Assembly (NCBI GenBank): GCA_002706685.1
Contig: PALV01000010.1
Coordinates: 1-64,000 of the forward strand
Direction: 5' to 3'
Length of the DNA: 64,000 nt
Source: Gammaproteobacteria bacterium
GTDB lineage: Bacteria > Pseudomonadota > Gammaproteobacteria > Pseudomonadales > Pseudohongiellaceae
Within the stretch, counting starts at the first letter, position 1, and every line of letters starts with the position of its first letter. The position numbers were made by a program, and so were the translations under genes. The notes below the pieces were generated by a model that searched no databases, was not told the origin of the DNA, and saw nothing but the letters and a program-made list of their open reading frames with translations. Positions 35,207 through 44,568 of this stretch are shown in pieces.

Positions 35207-38032
35207 ATGACCAGAAAAAGGTTGCTCCCTATCATCCACTGCAACTGGTTAAAATCAGCTAAACCATTCTATTTATTGGTTTTTATTCTGCTATTGGCGT
35301 CCCCGGCGCAATCACAGGAATCGCCTGCGTCAATTGTCTTCTATTACGGACCGGTAGACTCTGTGCGGGAGCTGTTGAGTTTTGACCGGGTCGTCGTCAC
35401 ACCAACACAAATCTCTGACCGCCAGATTGCCCAGCTGCACAAGGCCAATATCAAGGTTTATGGCTACCTCAGCGTTGGCGAATGGGACAACAGTCTGGGT
35501 CAGGTTCCGGGCGGCAGCAACGTAATGACACAAAACACAGCCTGGAACGCTTCGGTCATGGATTTGCGGGACAATGGCTGGCGCGACTACCTGCTGTCGG
35601 AGGCCGAGGCCCTCGGCAACCGCGGCTTTGACGGCCTCTTCCTGGACACACTCGACAGCTACATGCTTGCTCCCTTGTCCACCGCTGAACTGGATGCGCA
35701 GCAAGTTGCCCTGATTGACATGCTGGACGAACTTTCTCGAAATGCCAGCGACGACTCGGAGGTCGAGCTGATCCTCAACCGGGGCTTTGAACTGATCAGC
35801 CGGCTGTCATTTCAGCCAGCGGCCGTGGTCGCCGAAAGCATGATCAATGGCTACGACGCAGCCTTTGACTCCTATTCTGTAAGAACTGCCGCTGACACAC
35901 AGTGGGTCACCGACCGCCTGCGGGAAGTGCAGCAGGCTGGTATCGAAGCGATTGTAATCGACTACCTGCCATCTGATCGTCAGCAGGAAAGGGTTGCCGC
36001 TGCACGTCGGCTGGTCGAACTGGGTTTCACGCCCTACCTGTCCAACGGGCTTCTCACCGATGTCGGTGTCTCGACCGTGTATCCGGTACCACGGCGAATA
36101 CTGGCTTTTTACAACGGCAATCAGTTCTTGAAAAAGCTGTCGCCATGCCACCGCTTTCTCTCCGTGCTGATCGAATATGCGGGTTATGTACCGGAGTGCT
36201 TCGATGTCAATGCCATCGACAGCCTGCATTTTGATCCTGCCAAGTACGCCGGGGTCGTGTATTGGCTGGCACAAAGCAATTACACAAGCAGCGCCCTGGC
36301 CAGTTTCATTGAGCAGGTACTACAGAACCAGAGTGTACACTCGCTATTTATTGGTGAATTGCCGGAAAGCAGAACGCTGCTGGAAAACCTGCATCTGCAG
36401 GCCGCAGGAAACTTCCAGGGCAATCTGTCAACCAACGTCAATCAGTTACGTTACCGGATGCCGACATCAACACTCAATGTCACGCCTCGTTATATTCTTG
36501 CTCCCGGCGTGGACAGTACTGATGTATCGGTAAAGGTCGAGATTACCGATGCCCAGGGCGCCAAAGGCGTTGGTCTGATGGAAACCTCATGGGGTGGTAT
36601 TGTCACGCAGTCACTGACTGTGCAGGAAATGATGGGTGATCGTATACGCTGGAGCCTGGATCCCTTTGAAAACATACTCTCATTGTTGCGGCTGCCTTCC
36701 ATCCCGGTGCCTGACGTTACAACGGAATCAGGGCAGCGGATCCTGACCGCGCATATTGACGGTGATGGCTTCCCTTCAATTATCTATACCGGCAACCGGG
36801 GATTCGCCGCAGAAGAAATTCGTCGACAGATACTGGAAAGGTACCCGTTACCCCACACGGTCTCGGTCATCGAGGCCGAGGTTGCCCCGCACGGGGTCTA
36901 CCCTCAATTCTCTGCAGACTTGGAGAACATTGCCCGGCAAATTTTCAGCCTGGATCATGTTGAAATTGCCTCACATACATTCAGCCATCCATTTTACTGG
37001 GACGAGAGAATAGCCAGCGGCGAGCGTGTCTACGGTGATTCGCTGGAGATCCCTGGTTATGAACTGGATTTTGACCGCGAGGTATTTGGCAGCGTTGACT
37101 ATATTGAACGTGAACTGATCCCTGCCGGCAGCAACAAAAAAGTTGAAGTGTTTTTGTGGTCAGGCAGCGCCAATCCGACAGCGGATGTCATACAAAAAAC
37201 TCACGAGCTGGGCATCTATAACGTCAATGGTGGCAATACCTATGTCGTCAACAGCAACTTTTCCATTGCACAGATCTACCCGCACCTGAACTGGTATCCA
37301 ACCGCAGTGCAGGTATACGCCCCGCTGATGAATGAAAATCTGTACACCGATCTGTGGACGGACAATTACAATGGTTATTCTCGCGCTGTGGAGAGCTTTC
37401 AGCTGCTGGGCGAGCCCCGCAGGCTTAAACCCATCAGCATCTACTACCACATGTACTCGGGTATTTATCCTGCATCAATTCGCGCGCTTCAGCAGGTCTA
37501 TGACTGGGCCATCAGCCAGCCCGTAACGCCACTGTATCTGAGCGAATTTGCCGCGAGAGCCAGTTCCCTGTACGAGACAGGGTTGGCAAGAAGCATTCAC
37601 AACGATTCGGACGCACCTGTCTGGCTGTTAGCCAGCACCGGCGTTCGCAGCCTGCGGATCGACGCTGGCGCTGTGCCTGATGCCGATAGTGTTGGACTGA
37701 CCGGATTGAACAGGGGGCCAGATGGCACCTATATTTCACTGGCACAGCCCAGAGCGACACTGAGCCTTGCGGGTGACGAGCGACTTCCACCTTTTGGTGG
37801 CGATCCTTACTTACAGACTGCCAACGGGCAGATTGAGCAGTGGCAATGGCAAGGCCAGGAGCTTCTCATTGAAGTGGAAAGCCACGTACCGCTTGAAATG
37901 ACCATTGTGCAGGCAACAAACTGTCAGCTTAAGCAATCTGATACTCAGATCGACTCACAGCAATCAGGCGCAACCCTGAACCTGGCGAGCTCTTCGCCTG
38001 GTCGATTCAGGCTAAGCCTGCTGTGCATATGA
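35207..38032 (+). CDS. pelA: Pel polysaccharide hydrolase/deacetylase PelA
   Basis: 941 residues (about 948 in P. aeruginosa). Signal peptide (FYLLVFILLLASPAQSQ), then a GH114-type TIM barrel (FYYGPVDSVRELLSFDRVVV, GFDGLFLDTLDSY) that cuts alpha-1,4-GalNAc chains, a linker domain, and a CE4-type deacetylase. The metal ligands of the latter are present: Asp518 and Asp520 in HIDGDGF and His590/His594 in SHTFSHPF, spaced as the known Asp528/Asp530/His600/His604 of P. aeruginosa. A beta-sandwich domain closes the protein. PelA partly deacetylates Pel in the periplasm to give it its positive charge. First gene of the pel operon. Confidence 0.96.
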   Translation: MTRKRLLPIIHCNWLKSAKPFYLLVFILLLASPAQSQESPASIVFYYGPVDSVRELLSFDRVVVTPTQISDRQIAQLHKANIKVYGYLSVGEWDNSLGQVPGGSNVMTQNTAWNASVMDLRDNGWRDYLLSEAEALGNRGFDGLFLDTLDSYMLAPLSTAELDAQQVALIDMLDELSRNASDDSEVELILNRGFELISRLSFQPAAVVAESMINGYDAAFDSYSVRTAADTQWVTDRLREVQQAGIEAIVIDYLPSDRQQERVAAARRLVELGFTPYLSNGLLTDVGVSTVYPVPRRILAFYNGNQFLKKLSPCHRFLSVLIEYAGYVPECFDVNAIDSLHFDPAKYAGVVYWLAQSNYTSSALASFIEQVLQNQSVHSLFIGELPESRTLLENLHLQAAGNFQGNLSTNVNQLRYRMPTSTLNVTPRYILAPGVDSTDVSVKVEITDAQGAKGVGLMETSWGGIVTQSLTVQEMMGDRIRWSLDPFENILSLLRLPSIPVPDVTTESGQRILTAHIDGDGFPSIIYTGNRGFAAEEIRRQILERYPLPHTVSVIEAEVAPHGVYPQFSADLENIARQIFSLDHVEIASHTFSHPFYWDERIASGERVYGDSLEIPGYELDFDREVFGSVDYIERELIPAGSNKKVEVFLWSGSANPTADVIQKTHELGIYNVNGGNTYVVNSNFSIAQIYPHLNWYPTAVQVYAPLMNENLYTDLWTDNYNGYSRAVESFQLLGEPRRLKPISIYYHMYSGIYPASIRALQQVYDWAISQPVTPLYLSEFAARASSLYETGLARSIHNDSDAPVWLLASTGVRSLRIDAGAVPDADSVGLTGLNRGPDGTYISLAQPRATLSLAGDERLPPFGGDPYLQTANGQIEQWQWQGQELLIEVESHVPLEMTIVQATNCQLKQSDTQIDSQQSGATLNLASSSPGRFRLSLLCI

Positions 38033-38045
38033 TCAGGATCTGGCG

Positions 38046-41000
38046 ATGAGCACGAATGGCAAAAAACCTCAGCTCAAGCACCGGTCACTAAGTGGCCGCG
38101 AGGTTTTTCTTAATCGACGCGCGATCATTGCCCTGACAGCGTCAACAGTGACGCTGTTGACTTTGCTTCAGCCCAACCGTGAACTCCTGTTAAACATGCT
38201 GGATGACGCCAACGACCCGACCGTTGCACTGGCGTTTCTCAATGTGTTGCGCGAGGATGATGAACCGACCGCGCAACTTGAGTATCTGATTGCCAAACAG
38301 CGCGTTCAGCTAAACGAGTTTGAAGAGGCGATAGCGCTGATAGAGCCTGCTGAACGCTTTGGGCAAACGCCGTTCCAGGAAGAAATTTATGACCTGTTTA
38401 CTCGCAGCCTCTGGCAGCTGGCAACGCTGAGGCAGGACGAAACCGCCGCAGCAGCGACTGCCCGGCTGCATGAGTTTCTGTCTGAAAACATGGGAAGCTT
38501 CAGTGAGGATCAACTAAACCAGTTCTCCCTCTATGCCATTCAGACTGGCTCTCCCGCGCTGTCATACGAACTTCAGACACTAAGACCCGACGCAAGCCAA
38601 AGTGAATTGTTGACGCTCGCGCAACAGGCCGGACTCACCGACCAGGCCTACCAGCATGCACTTCAACTCTATAGGGACGATCCGATATTCGCGAATTTAC
38701 AGCGCGTACTGGCGTTCGTTCAACAACTGGCCGACTGGCAGACCGGTATCGAACTGGCACAGCAGCACGCCACCGGGACTTGTGACAACAACTGCCTGCA
38801 GGCGCTGATCACTTTCCTGTTGTCCGCCAACAGCGTCAACAGTGCTGTGGAGCTGGCCAATACCAAGGCGGAACAAAGCAGCTCTCCGGACGACTGGTTG
38901 CAGGCCACTCAGCTGGCGCTGGCTGTTGGTGACCTTGAAACTGCTGCTGCCTGGCTGGAACGCGTGGTGGCGGAGAATGCGGCACTTCGCAGTGCACATC
39001 AGCGACAACTGGTTGACCTTTATGTTGGCCTGCAGCGATTTGACGAGGCCCTGGCTTTGATGCAGGAGTTCATCAACCCAGATCATTCTCCAGAGCTGAT
39101 CCGGTACGTCATCCGGGTGACTTATGCAGCGATCAATATCGAAGTGCTTGAGTCCTACCTTTACGGTCTCGCAGCGCAGGGCGCCGCGTCGCAGGTTGAG
39201 ATCCGGGAATGGATTGCCGTCGCTGACAGGATAGACGGCGCAGATTACGTGGCTGAAGCGCTGAATTCCATACTCACTGGTGAAACAGCCAGCGGCCAGT
39301 TGACCGAGGCCGAGCTTCGCTTGATCGAAGTGGAGCTCGGTCGTTTCTACAACTTTGTGGGAGACCAGGAGGGCACCATCGCGCTGTGGCGGTCGCGACA
39401 CCCCGGAAATATTCCCAATATCGAAGAACCCTATTCTTATGAAAACCTGAATCAGTTTATTCAGGCCTTTGTGGATCTTAATGAGCCCGAAGAGGCATTG
39501 GCAATTGCCGTCAACTTTCTTGATCTCACCGAACTGAATCTTGATCAGCTGGACAATATCAGAAGCCTGGCTTATTTCGTTGGTGAGCGCGATACGCTGC
39601 GCAATATTCAGGAGATAATGCTGGCGCAGGAAGCCAATACCATTGACCCCTTCCTGCTGATCGCCACACACGAAGTATCAGATGCTTCAGAACGTCAGCG
39701 ACTGTGGGAATACTATCGTTTATTCAGGCAGAATCAGCCTGGCACCGCCAACCAGCTGCCTGATTCCGCCCGCATCATACTCGACTCGATGCTTCAGGGT
39801 GCGATACTGGATCAGAACAGCGACGATGTAGCGCGAATAAAAGAACAACTGAACAATTATCGCGATCACCAATCTGTCGAGATGCAGGAACTCAGGCTGC
39901 GCATTGCGACCTACGAAGCAGACAACGAAACGGCCAGACAGTTGCTGCAACAGCTGATTGCACTTCGCCCTGCCGTTCAGCGCTACAAGGAAGACTCCGT
40001 CTGGATTGCGATAGCTCTTGACGATTCGCGCTGGCTTGAGGAGCTTTATCGACAATTATTCGCCAGCGCACTCAACAACGCTGATCTAATCCAGTTGATG
40101 GCTTACGCAGCCCAGAATCTGGACAACACCCTGCATGCACAATTCTGGTATCAACAACTTTATGAGCAGGGTCTGGCTGCCCCCTCTGACATACTGGCTT
40201 ACGCCATCCTGTTGCAGGAGCACGGTAATGACGCCCTGGCACAGGCACTGCGCTGGCAAGTGATCAGCACAATGGCAGATGAGTTGCGAGCAGAGCTGAA
40301 TGGCGAAATCAGTTATCGCTCGCTGCTATCCATCTTTGTAGGACCTGCACATTCGAACGCGCAGCTGACACAGGCTCTGGCGGAAGGCGTAGAAGCTGAA
40401 GAGATCAACAGCATTCTGTTTACACAGTCACAGAACGGACTGCAACGTATTGCCCATTGGCAGGCCATCGGCATGCTGGAGGAAGAACAGCTGAGTGAAA
40501 CGGTGCAACTGGCACTTGCTCTGGCGCGGCGGGACGAGAACGCCATCCGCAATCTTGCGATTCAGGGGCAGAACCTGACGGGCCTGGAGCGGGCCTCCTC
40601 GCTGGCACAGATCGATGAGCGAAGGCTGGCCTGGCAGTACGGCGAAGAAGCGCTTAATCCAAGCCTGACCAACAACGAACTGTCACCCATGCAAAGACTG
40701 CTGGCAAACGAACACTGGCATCGCAGTCACGGCTGGTCTTACGCCTTCGCCGGGACGCCCAGCTATGGTCTTGGTGGTTCAGAGCTGGAGTATTACCGGC
40801 CGATTCGCAACGGCCAGATGCATGTGACCCTGGCAGACGCACAAGCTGATCAGCCGTCGTTTTATAACGAAGACTACTCCTCGCAGTCATTGAATATTGG
40901 CTGGCAGACACCTGAAGAACATTATCAGTTGGGCGTCCAGCATCGTTATGGCCAAAGCCACGCCAACCTGCAGATTGATACCCAGTGGCAGGTAGGTCCG

Positions 41001-41624
41001 TGGTTAACACCGTCGGCCTCTCTGTTCTGGAATACTCCGGCGACTCAGAGTGAGAATCTTGCACTGGCCGGGCGACAATCCGGGATTCAGCTTGGCACGG
41101 CCTGGCAGCTCACCAGTCGAACAAGCATCAGCGCCAACATACAGGCTCGCGAGTTTGAAACAGACTTCTCCGAGCGTATTGGCGACAGCAGGCAGATTTC
41201 ACTGCGCGTCAGCGACATTTGGCAGCGAGTCCCGGTCTGGCAGATATACATGCAGTACGACCTGCAGGAGAACGATATCGCTGACGGCGAACTGACACGG
41301 CTGATGTCACGTACCAATACATCAACAACGGTCACTCCGGGCGCGTTTCTGTCAGACAAGTACCACCGATTTGCAATTGGGCAGAGCGTCACTCACGGCA
41401 ACATTGGCCGGCAGGGGCCTGACGTGAAAGGCGCCAGATACCTTTTTGATACCAGTCTGGGCTACAACTTCGAGCTGGAAGAGGTCGACTTCAACATCAG
41501 TTTCGGCCTGGGAGTAAGAGTATTCGGTGGCGATGAGTTGTCCGTCACCGGCAGCTGGCAGAATGCCGACATCAATGGTCAAACCAGTACACAAATTAAC
41601 GTTAAATACTTTATGGACTTTTAA
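38046..41624 (+). CDS. pelB: Pel export protein PelB (TPR domain and outer-membrane barrel)
   Basis: 1192 residues, the same size as the P. aeruginosa protein (about 1193). A membrane anchor near the N-terminus (RRAIIALTASTVTLLTLLQP) leads into a very long periplasmic alpha-helical region of TPR repeats (about residues 60-870) that guide the polymer and contact PelA. The last 300 residues are beta-strand-rich (RHYGQSHANLQIDTQWQV, WQTPEEHYQLGVQH, and a terminal VKYFMDF ending in Phe), forming the outer-membrane pore. Starts 13 bp after pelA. Confidence 0.95.
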   Translation: MSTNGKKPQLKHRSLSGREVFLNRRAIIALTASTVTLLTLLQPNRELLLNMLDDANDPTVALAFLNVLREDDEPTAQLEYLIAKQRVQLNEFEEAIALIEPAERFGQTPFQEEIYDLFTRSLWQLATLRQDETAAAATARLHEFLSENMGSFSEDQLNQFSLYAIQTGSPALSYELQTLRPDASQSELLTLAQQAGLTDQAYQHALQLYRDDPIFANLQRVLAFVQQLADWQTGIELAQQHATGTCDNNCLQALITFLLSANSVNSAVELANTKAEQSSSPDDWLQATQLALAVGDLETAAAWLERVVAENAALRSAHQRQLVDLYVGLQRFDEALALMQEFINPDHSPELIRYVIRVTYAAINIEVLESYLYGLAAQGAASQVEIREWIAVADRIDGADYVAEALNSILTGETASGQLTEAELRLIEVELGRFYNFVGDQEGTIALWRSRHPGNIPNIEEPYSYENLNQFIQAFVDLNEPEEALAIAVNFLDLTELNLDQLDNIRSLAYFVGERDTLRNIQEIMLAQEANTIDPFLLIATHEVSDASERQRLWEYYRLFRQNQPGTANQLPDSARIILDSMLQGAILDQNSDDVARIKEQLNNYRDHQSVEMQELRLRIATYEADNETARQLLQQLIALRPAVQRYKEDSVWIAIALDDSRWLEELYRQLFASALNNADLIQLMAYAAQNLDNTLHAQFWYQQLYEQGLAAPSDILAYAILLQEHGNDALAQALRWQVISTMADELRAELNGEISYRSLLSIFVGPAHSNAQLTQALAEGVEAEEINSILFTQSQNGLQRIAHWQAIGMLEEEQLSETVQLALALARRDENAIRNLAIQGQNLTGLERASSLAQIDERRLAWQYGEEALNPSLTNNELSPMQRLLANEHWHRSHGWSYAFAGTPSYGLGGSELEYYRPIRNGQMHVTLADAQADQPSFYNEDYSSQSLNIGWQTPEEHYQLGVQHRYGQSHANLQIDTQWQVGPWLTPSASLFWNTPATQSENLALAGRQSGIQLGTAWQLTSRTSISANIQAREFETDFSERIGDSRQISLRVSDIWQRVPVWQIYMQYDLQENDIADGELTRLMSRTNTSTTVTPGAFLSDKYHRFAIGQSVTHGNIGRQGPDVKGARYLFDTSLGYNFELEEVDFNISFGLGVRVFGGDELSVTGSWQNADINGQTSTQINVKYFMDF

Positions 41625-41668
41625 ACAGGCTGGCTTGGTCAGGCCAGAAAACGCTGTGGAGAGCAATT

Positions 41669-42217
41669 ATGACAAGCAAACTGAATGCAATGATGGTACC
41701 CAGGACAGTTCTTCGTCTTATGTCGGGACTTTTAATGATCGGACTTGCCGCGTGCGGCACGACGGTCAGCGAGGACTCCCCTGAGCTTGACCCGTCGAGA
41801 ACGCTGTATGTCATGCCGTTCTCTAATCAGTCCAACATGCCAATGGCTCAGTCGCAGGTCGAGGAACTGGTGGCGTCCGTGCTGTCGTCTCAGGGACTGA
41901 CCGTGCGAGTGTATCCCAAGTCCCGCATCAGCGATGTACGGGCCAGCCTGGAACCAGATCTCCGGCAGGAAGAAGCCAGGGCCTGGTTGGCGCAGCAGTC
42001 ATCGGGCTACGTCGTTCAGGGAGCCGTCCATGAGTGGCAGTACAAGTTCGGCATTGACGGAGAGCCCGCTGTTGGACTGACACTGGTAATCAGTGAACTG
42101 AACCAGAATGAACTATGGCGAGGGTCGGCTTCACGCAGCGGCTGGGGACGTGAGTCAATCACACGGATTGGCATTAAAGCCATCGAGGATATCACGGAAG
42201 AAATAAACTGGCGGTAA
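41669..42217 (+). CDS. pelC: Pel outer-membrane lipoprotein PelC
   Basis: 182 residues with a lipobox, LLMIGLAACGT, placing the acylated Cys at about residue 30. The rest has the expected PelC fold (LYVMPFSNQSNMPMAQSQVEEL, GYVVQGAVHEWQYKFG, and ELWRGSASRSGWGRESI). PelC forms a dodecameric ring on the inner face of the outer membrane that funnels the cationic polymer into the PelB pore. Located between pelB and pelD. Confidence 0.94.
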   Translation: MTSKLNAMMVPRTVLRLMSGLLMIGLAACGTTVSEDSPELDPSRTLYVMPFSNQSNMPMAQSQVEELVASVLSSQGLTVRVYPKSRISDVRASLEPDLRQEEARAWLAQQSSGYVVQGAVHEWQYKFGIDGEPAVGLTLVISELNQNELWRGSASRSGWGRESITRIGIKAIEDITEEINWR

Positions 42218-42260
42218 CGCCTGACCCATTACTCTGGACCAGGCTTCAAATGATGCCCTT

Positions 42261-43628
42261 ATGAAACTTAAAACAATTATTACGAACATCGTTATTGGCA
42301 CGCGCAACGAAGTGATTCGCTGGGTTGAGCTTGTTGTCATTTCAGCGATTTCGGTGCTGATCTGGCGATACCAGAACACCATTAGTTACGACGCTGCGAC
42401 AGACTACTTTTTCTGGCCAGCATTGGGGCCGGTGCTGGTTTCTCTGCGCTACGGCTTCGGCAAGGGATTGATCAGTCTGCTGCTGACGGTAGCCATGGTT
42501 GAAGGGCTCAATACGCTGACAGGCGAGTCAATACCGCTGAGCATTTCAGTCATCCTTGGCACGGCGCTGCTGACCATGATTACCGGTGAATTCCGTGACA
42601 GTTGGCACCTTGTTAATCAGCGCCTGACCCTGAACCAGGAGTTTGCCAATAGCCGACTGGAGATGTTCACTCAGGGCTATCACCTGTTGAAAGTGTCGCA
42701 CGATCAGCTTGAGCAGCGGCTTGCCGGACAGCAGATGAGTCTGCGAACAGCCGTGCAGGAAATTAAACAGTTTACCTCAGCTGACGGCAAGTTAACGCCC
42801 GCGGTAGCGGACCGGACCCTGGATGTACTGGACAAGGTCATCTCCATCTACGAGGCTGGCTTCTATGAAGTCATTGATGGCGAGATTTCCACTCGCCCGC
42901 TGGCGCAGCACGGCACGGTTGAAGAACTGGTGCTGGATGACCCAATGGTGCGTGATGCAATCGAGCAACGCATTACAGTTGGTGCACGCGATCTGTCTGA
43001 GGCAGGGGACCGAACTCATCCGAAAGGGGTCAGCAAATTGCAGTATCAGCTCGTCGTGCCGCTGGTGGATGTGATGGGCAACATCAAGGCGATTATTGTT
43101 GCCTCCCAGGTTCGCTTTATTCAACTGACCCAGGGCAACATCGCTCTGGTTCACCTGCTCGCAAGCTTCATTGCCAACCTGGTCTCGACAGACGTACACA
43201 CACCAAAACTAAAACCAGAACAGCGCAAACTTTTCCTGCATTATCTTTCCAATCAGGACAACTACTATACCCACTATCAGGTGGACAGTTCGCTGGTTGT
43301 GTTTACCGACCAGAGCAAGAATCAGAGCGTCGACATTGAGCATATCACTGACTTTCGTCGCGGCGCAGATATCTACTGGGTAACGCGAGATAAAAACAGG
43401 AATCAGGCTGTATTTGTGCTGATGCCAATTACCAATCTGATTGAGGCGGAGCGTTATGTGACCCGGATCAGGAAAATCCTTATGAGCAGACCGGGTGTGA
43501 CAGAGGCCGACTTCGACATCATCGGTCCATTGTACGTCAACAAGCAGGCCGAGCAGGTTCAGGACCTGCTCATCAGATTTGGAGCTTTCAGTGACGATCT
43601 TGCTGATTCTGATTACACTGATCACTGA
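42261..43628 (+). CDS. pelD: c-di-GMP receptor PelD
   Basis: 455 residues, equal to P. aeruginosa PelD. Four N-terminal transmembrane helices (VELVVISAISVLIWRY, KGLISLLLTVAMVEGL and following), then a short coiled coil, a GAF domain and a degenerate GGDEF domain. The residues that bind two c-di-GMP molecules are conserved at identical numbers: Arg367 and Asp370 (RGAD) and Arg402 (YVTRIRKIL). The synthase complex should therefore switch on when c-di-GMP is high. The 3' end overlaps pelE by 38 bp. Confidence 0.96.
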   Translation: MKLKTIITNIVIGTRNEVIRWVELVVISAISVLIWRYQNTISYDAATDYFFWPALGPVLVSLRYGFGKGLISLLLTVAMVEGLNTLTGESIPLSISVILGTALLTMITGEFRDSWHLVNQRLTLNQEFANSRLEMFTQGYHLLKVSHDQLEQRLAGQQMSLRTAVQEIKQFTSADGKLTPAVADRTLDVLDKVISIYEAGFYEVIDGEISTRPLAQHGTVEELVLDDPMVRDAIEQRITVGARDLSEAGDRTHPKGVSKLQYQLVVPLVDVMGNIKAIIVASQVRFIQLTQGNIALVHLLASFIANLVSTDVHTPKLKPEQRKLFLHYLSNQDNYYTHYQVDSSLVVFTDQSKNQSVDIEHITDFRRGADIYWVTRDKNRNQAVFVLMPITNLIEAERYVTRIRKILMSRPGVTEADFDIIGPLYVNKQAEQVQDLLIRFGAFSDDLADSDYTDH

Positions 43629-44568
43629 GACTCTCAGTATTTTTGGTCAGGCGACGGGCCTCTGGACCAGCTGGGTCTGGTTCTGGCTGTTTCACGGCAT
43701 TGCTGCGGCCGCATATACTCTCGCGTGTTTAATGCTATTGCCGGAAGAATACAAGCGACCCACACTGCAGTCTGTCCTGTTCATTTCAGTGATCTCCCTG
43801 GCAGTTCCGGTTGCCGGAATGATTGGGCTGACGATGCTTTACGTTGTGCTCGCCAACTGGCCCAGAAAAGCCCAGAGCATCCTGTGGCGTCGGGCCGATC
43901 ACATTGAGTTGCCATCCGAGGCGCAAACCATCACGACATCCATGTTTGGTGTTGCCGGCCTGAAAGATATTCTGCTTTATCATCCGGATCCGGAGCGCAG
44001 GCTGGCAGCAGTCAAAGCCTGCCGGTACATTCCTAATCGTGAAGCCCTTCCGCTGTTTCGACTGGCAGTCACTGATAAAGAGGACGACATAAGACTGCTG
44101 GCGTTTTCCTTTATTGACAGAATGGAAAACTCGCTGACCAAAAAAATTAATACGCTTAAGGCGAAGCTGGAGAAATCGGAATCGGCCTCGACACTTGTGC
44201 AACTTGGGGAACTGTACTGGGAGTTCTACTATCTTGGTTTGAGTGATGGAGCGATCACCAGAAACTACCTTGAATCCGCCCACATTTATTTCGATAAGGC
44301 CGCAGTTCTGGATCCGCGAGGCCAGATATACATCAAACTCGGGCGCGTGCATTTGGCGCTGGGCAATCTGGATGAGGCGGAAATGTGTTTTGAGAATGCG
44401 ATCGCCGTGGGCTCGGATCGCGATTCGATTGCCCTGTATCGTGCCGAAATCGCCTTCAAACGACGAGAGTACGGCAAGATAGACGATCTGTTATGCAAGT
44501 GCAGCGGCGGCCCCGATGGTGAGCACAGCGAAGAACTACAGGAGTACTGGTGTGTCTCAGCAAAGTGA
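43591..44568 (+). CDS. pelE: Inner-membrane TPR protein PelE
   Basis: About 325 residues. Two N-terminal transmembrane segments (ILLILITLITETLSIFG and VISLAVPVAGMIGLTMLYVVL), then a soluble part with HEAT/TPR-like helices (HPDPERRLAAVKACRYIPNR, and IYIKLGRVHLALGNLDEAEMC). PelE belongs to the PelDEFG synthase in the inner membrane, and binds PelF. GTG start at 43591 chosen because GGAG stands six bases upstream; the TTG four codons earlier has no binding site. Overlaps pelD and pelF, showing tight coupling. Confidence 0.9.
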   Translation: MTILLILITLITETLSIFGQATGLWTSWVWFWLFHGIAAAAYTLACLMLLPEEYKRPTLQSVLFISVISLAVPVAGMIGLTMLYVVLANWPRKAQSILWRRADHIELPSEAQTITTSMFGVAGLKDILLYHPDPERRLAAVKACRYIPNREALPLFRLAVTDKEDDIRLLAFSFIDRMENSLTKKINTLKAKLEKSESASTLVQLGELYWEFYYLGLSDGAITRNYLESAHIYFDKAAVLDPRGQIYIKLGRVHLALGNLDEAEMCFENAIAVGSDRDSIALYRAEIAFKRREYGKIDDLLCKCSGGPDGEHSEELQEYWCVSAK

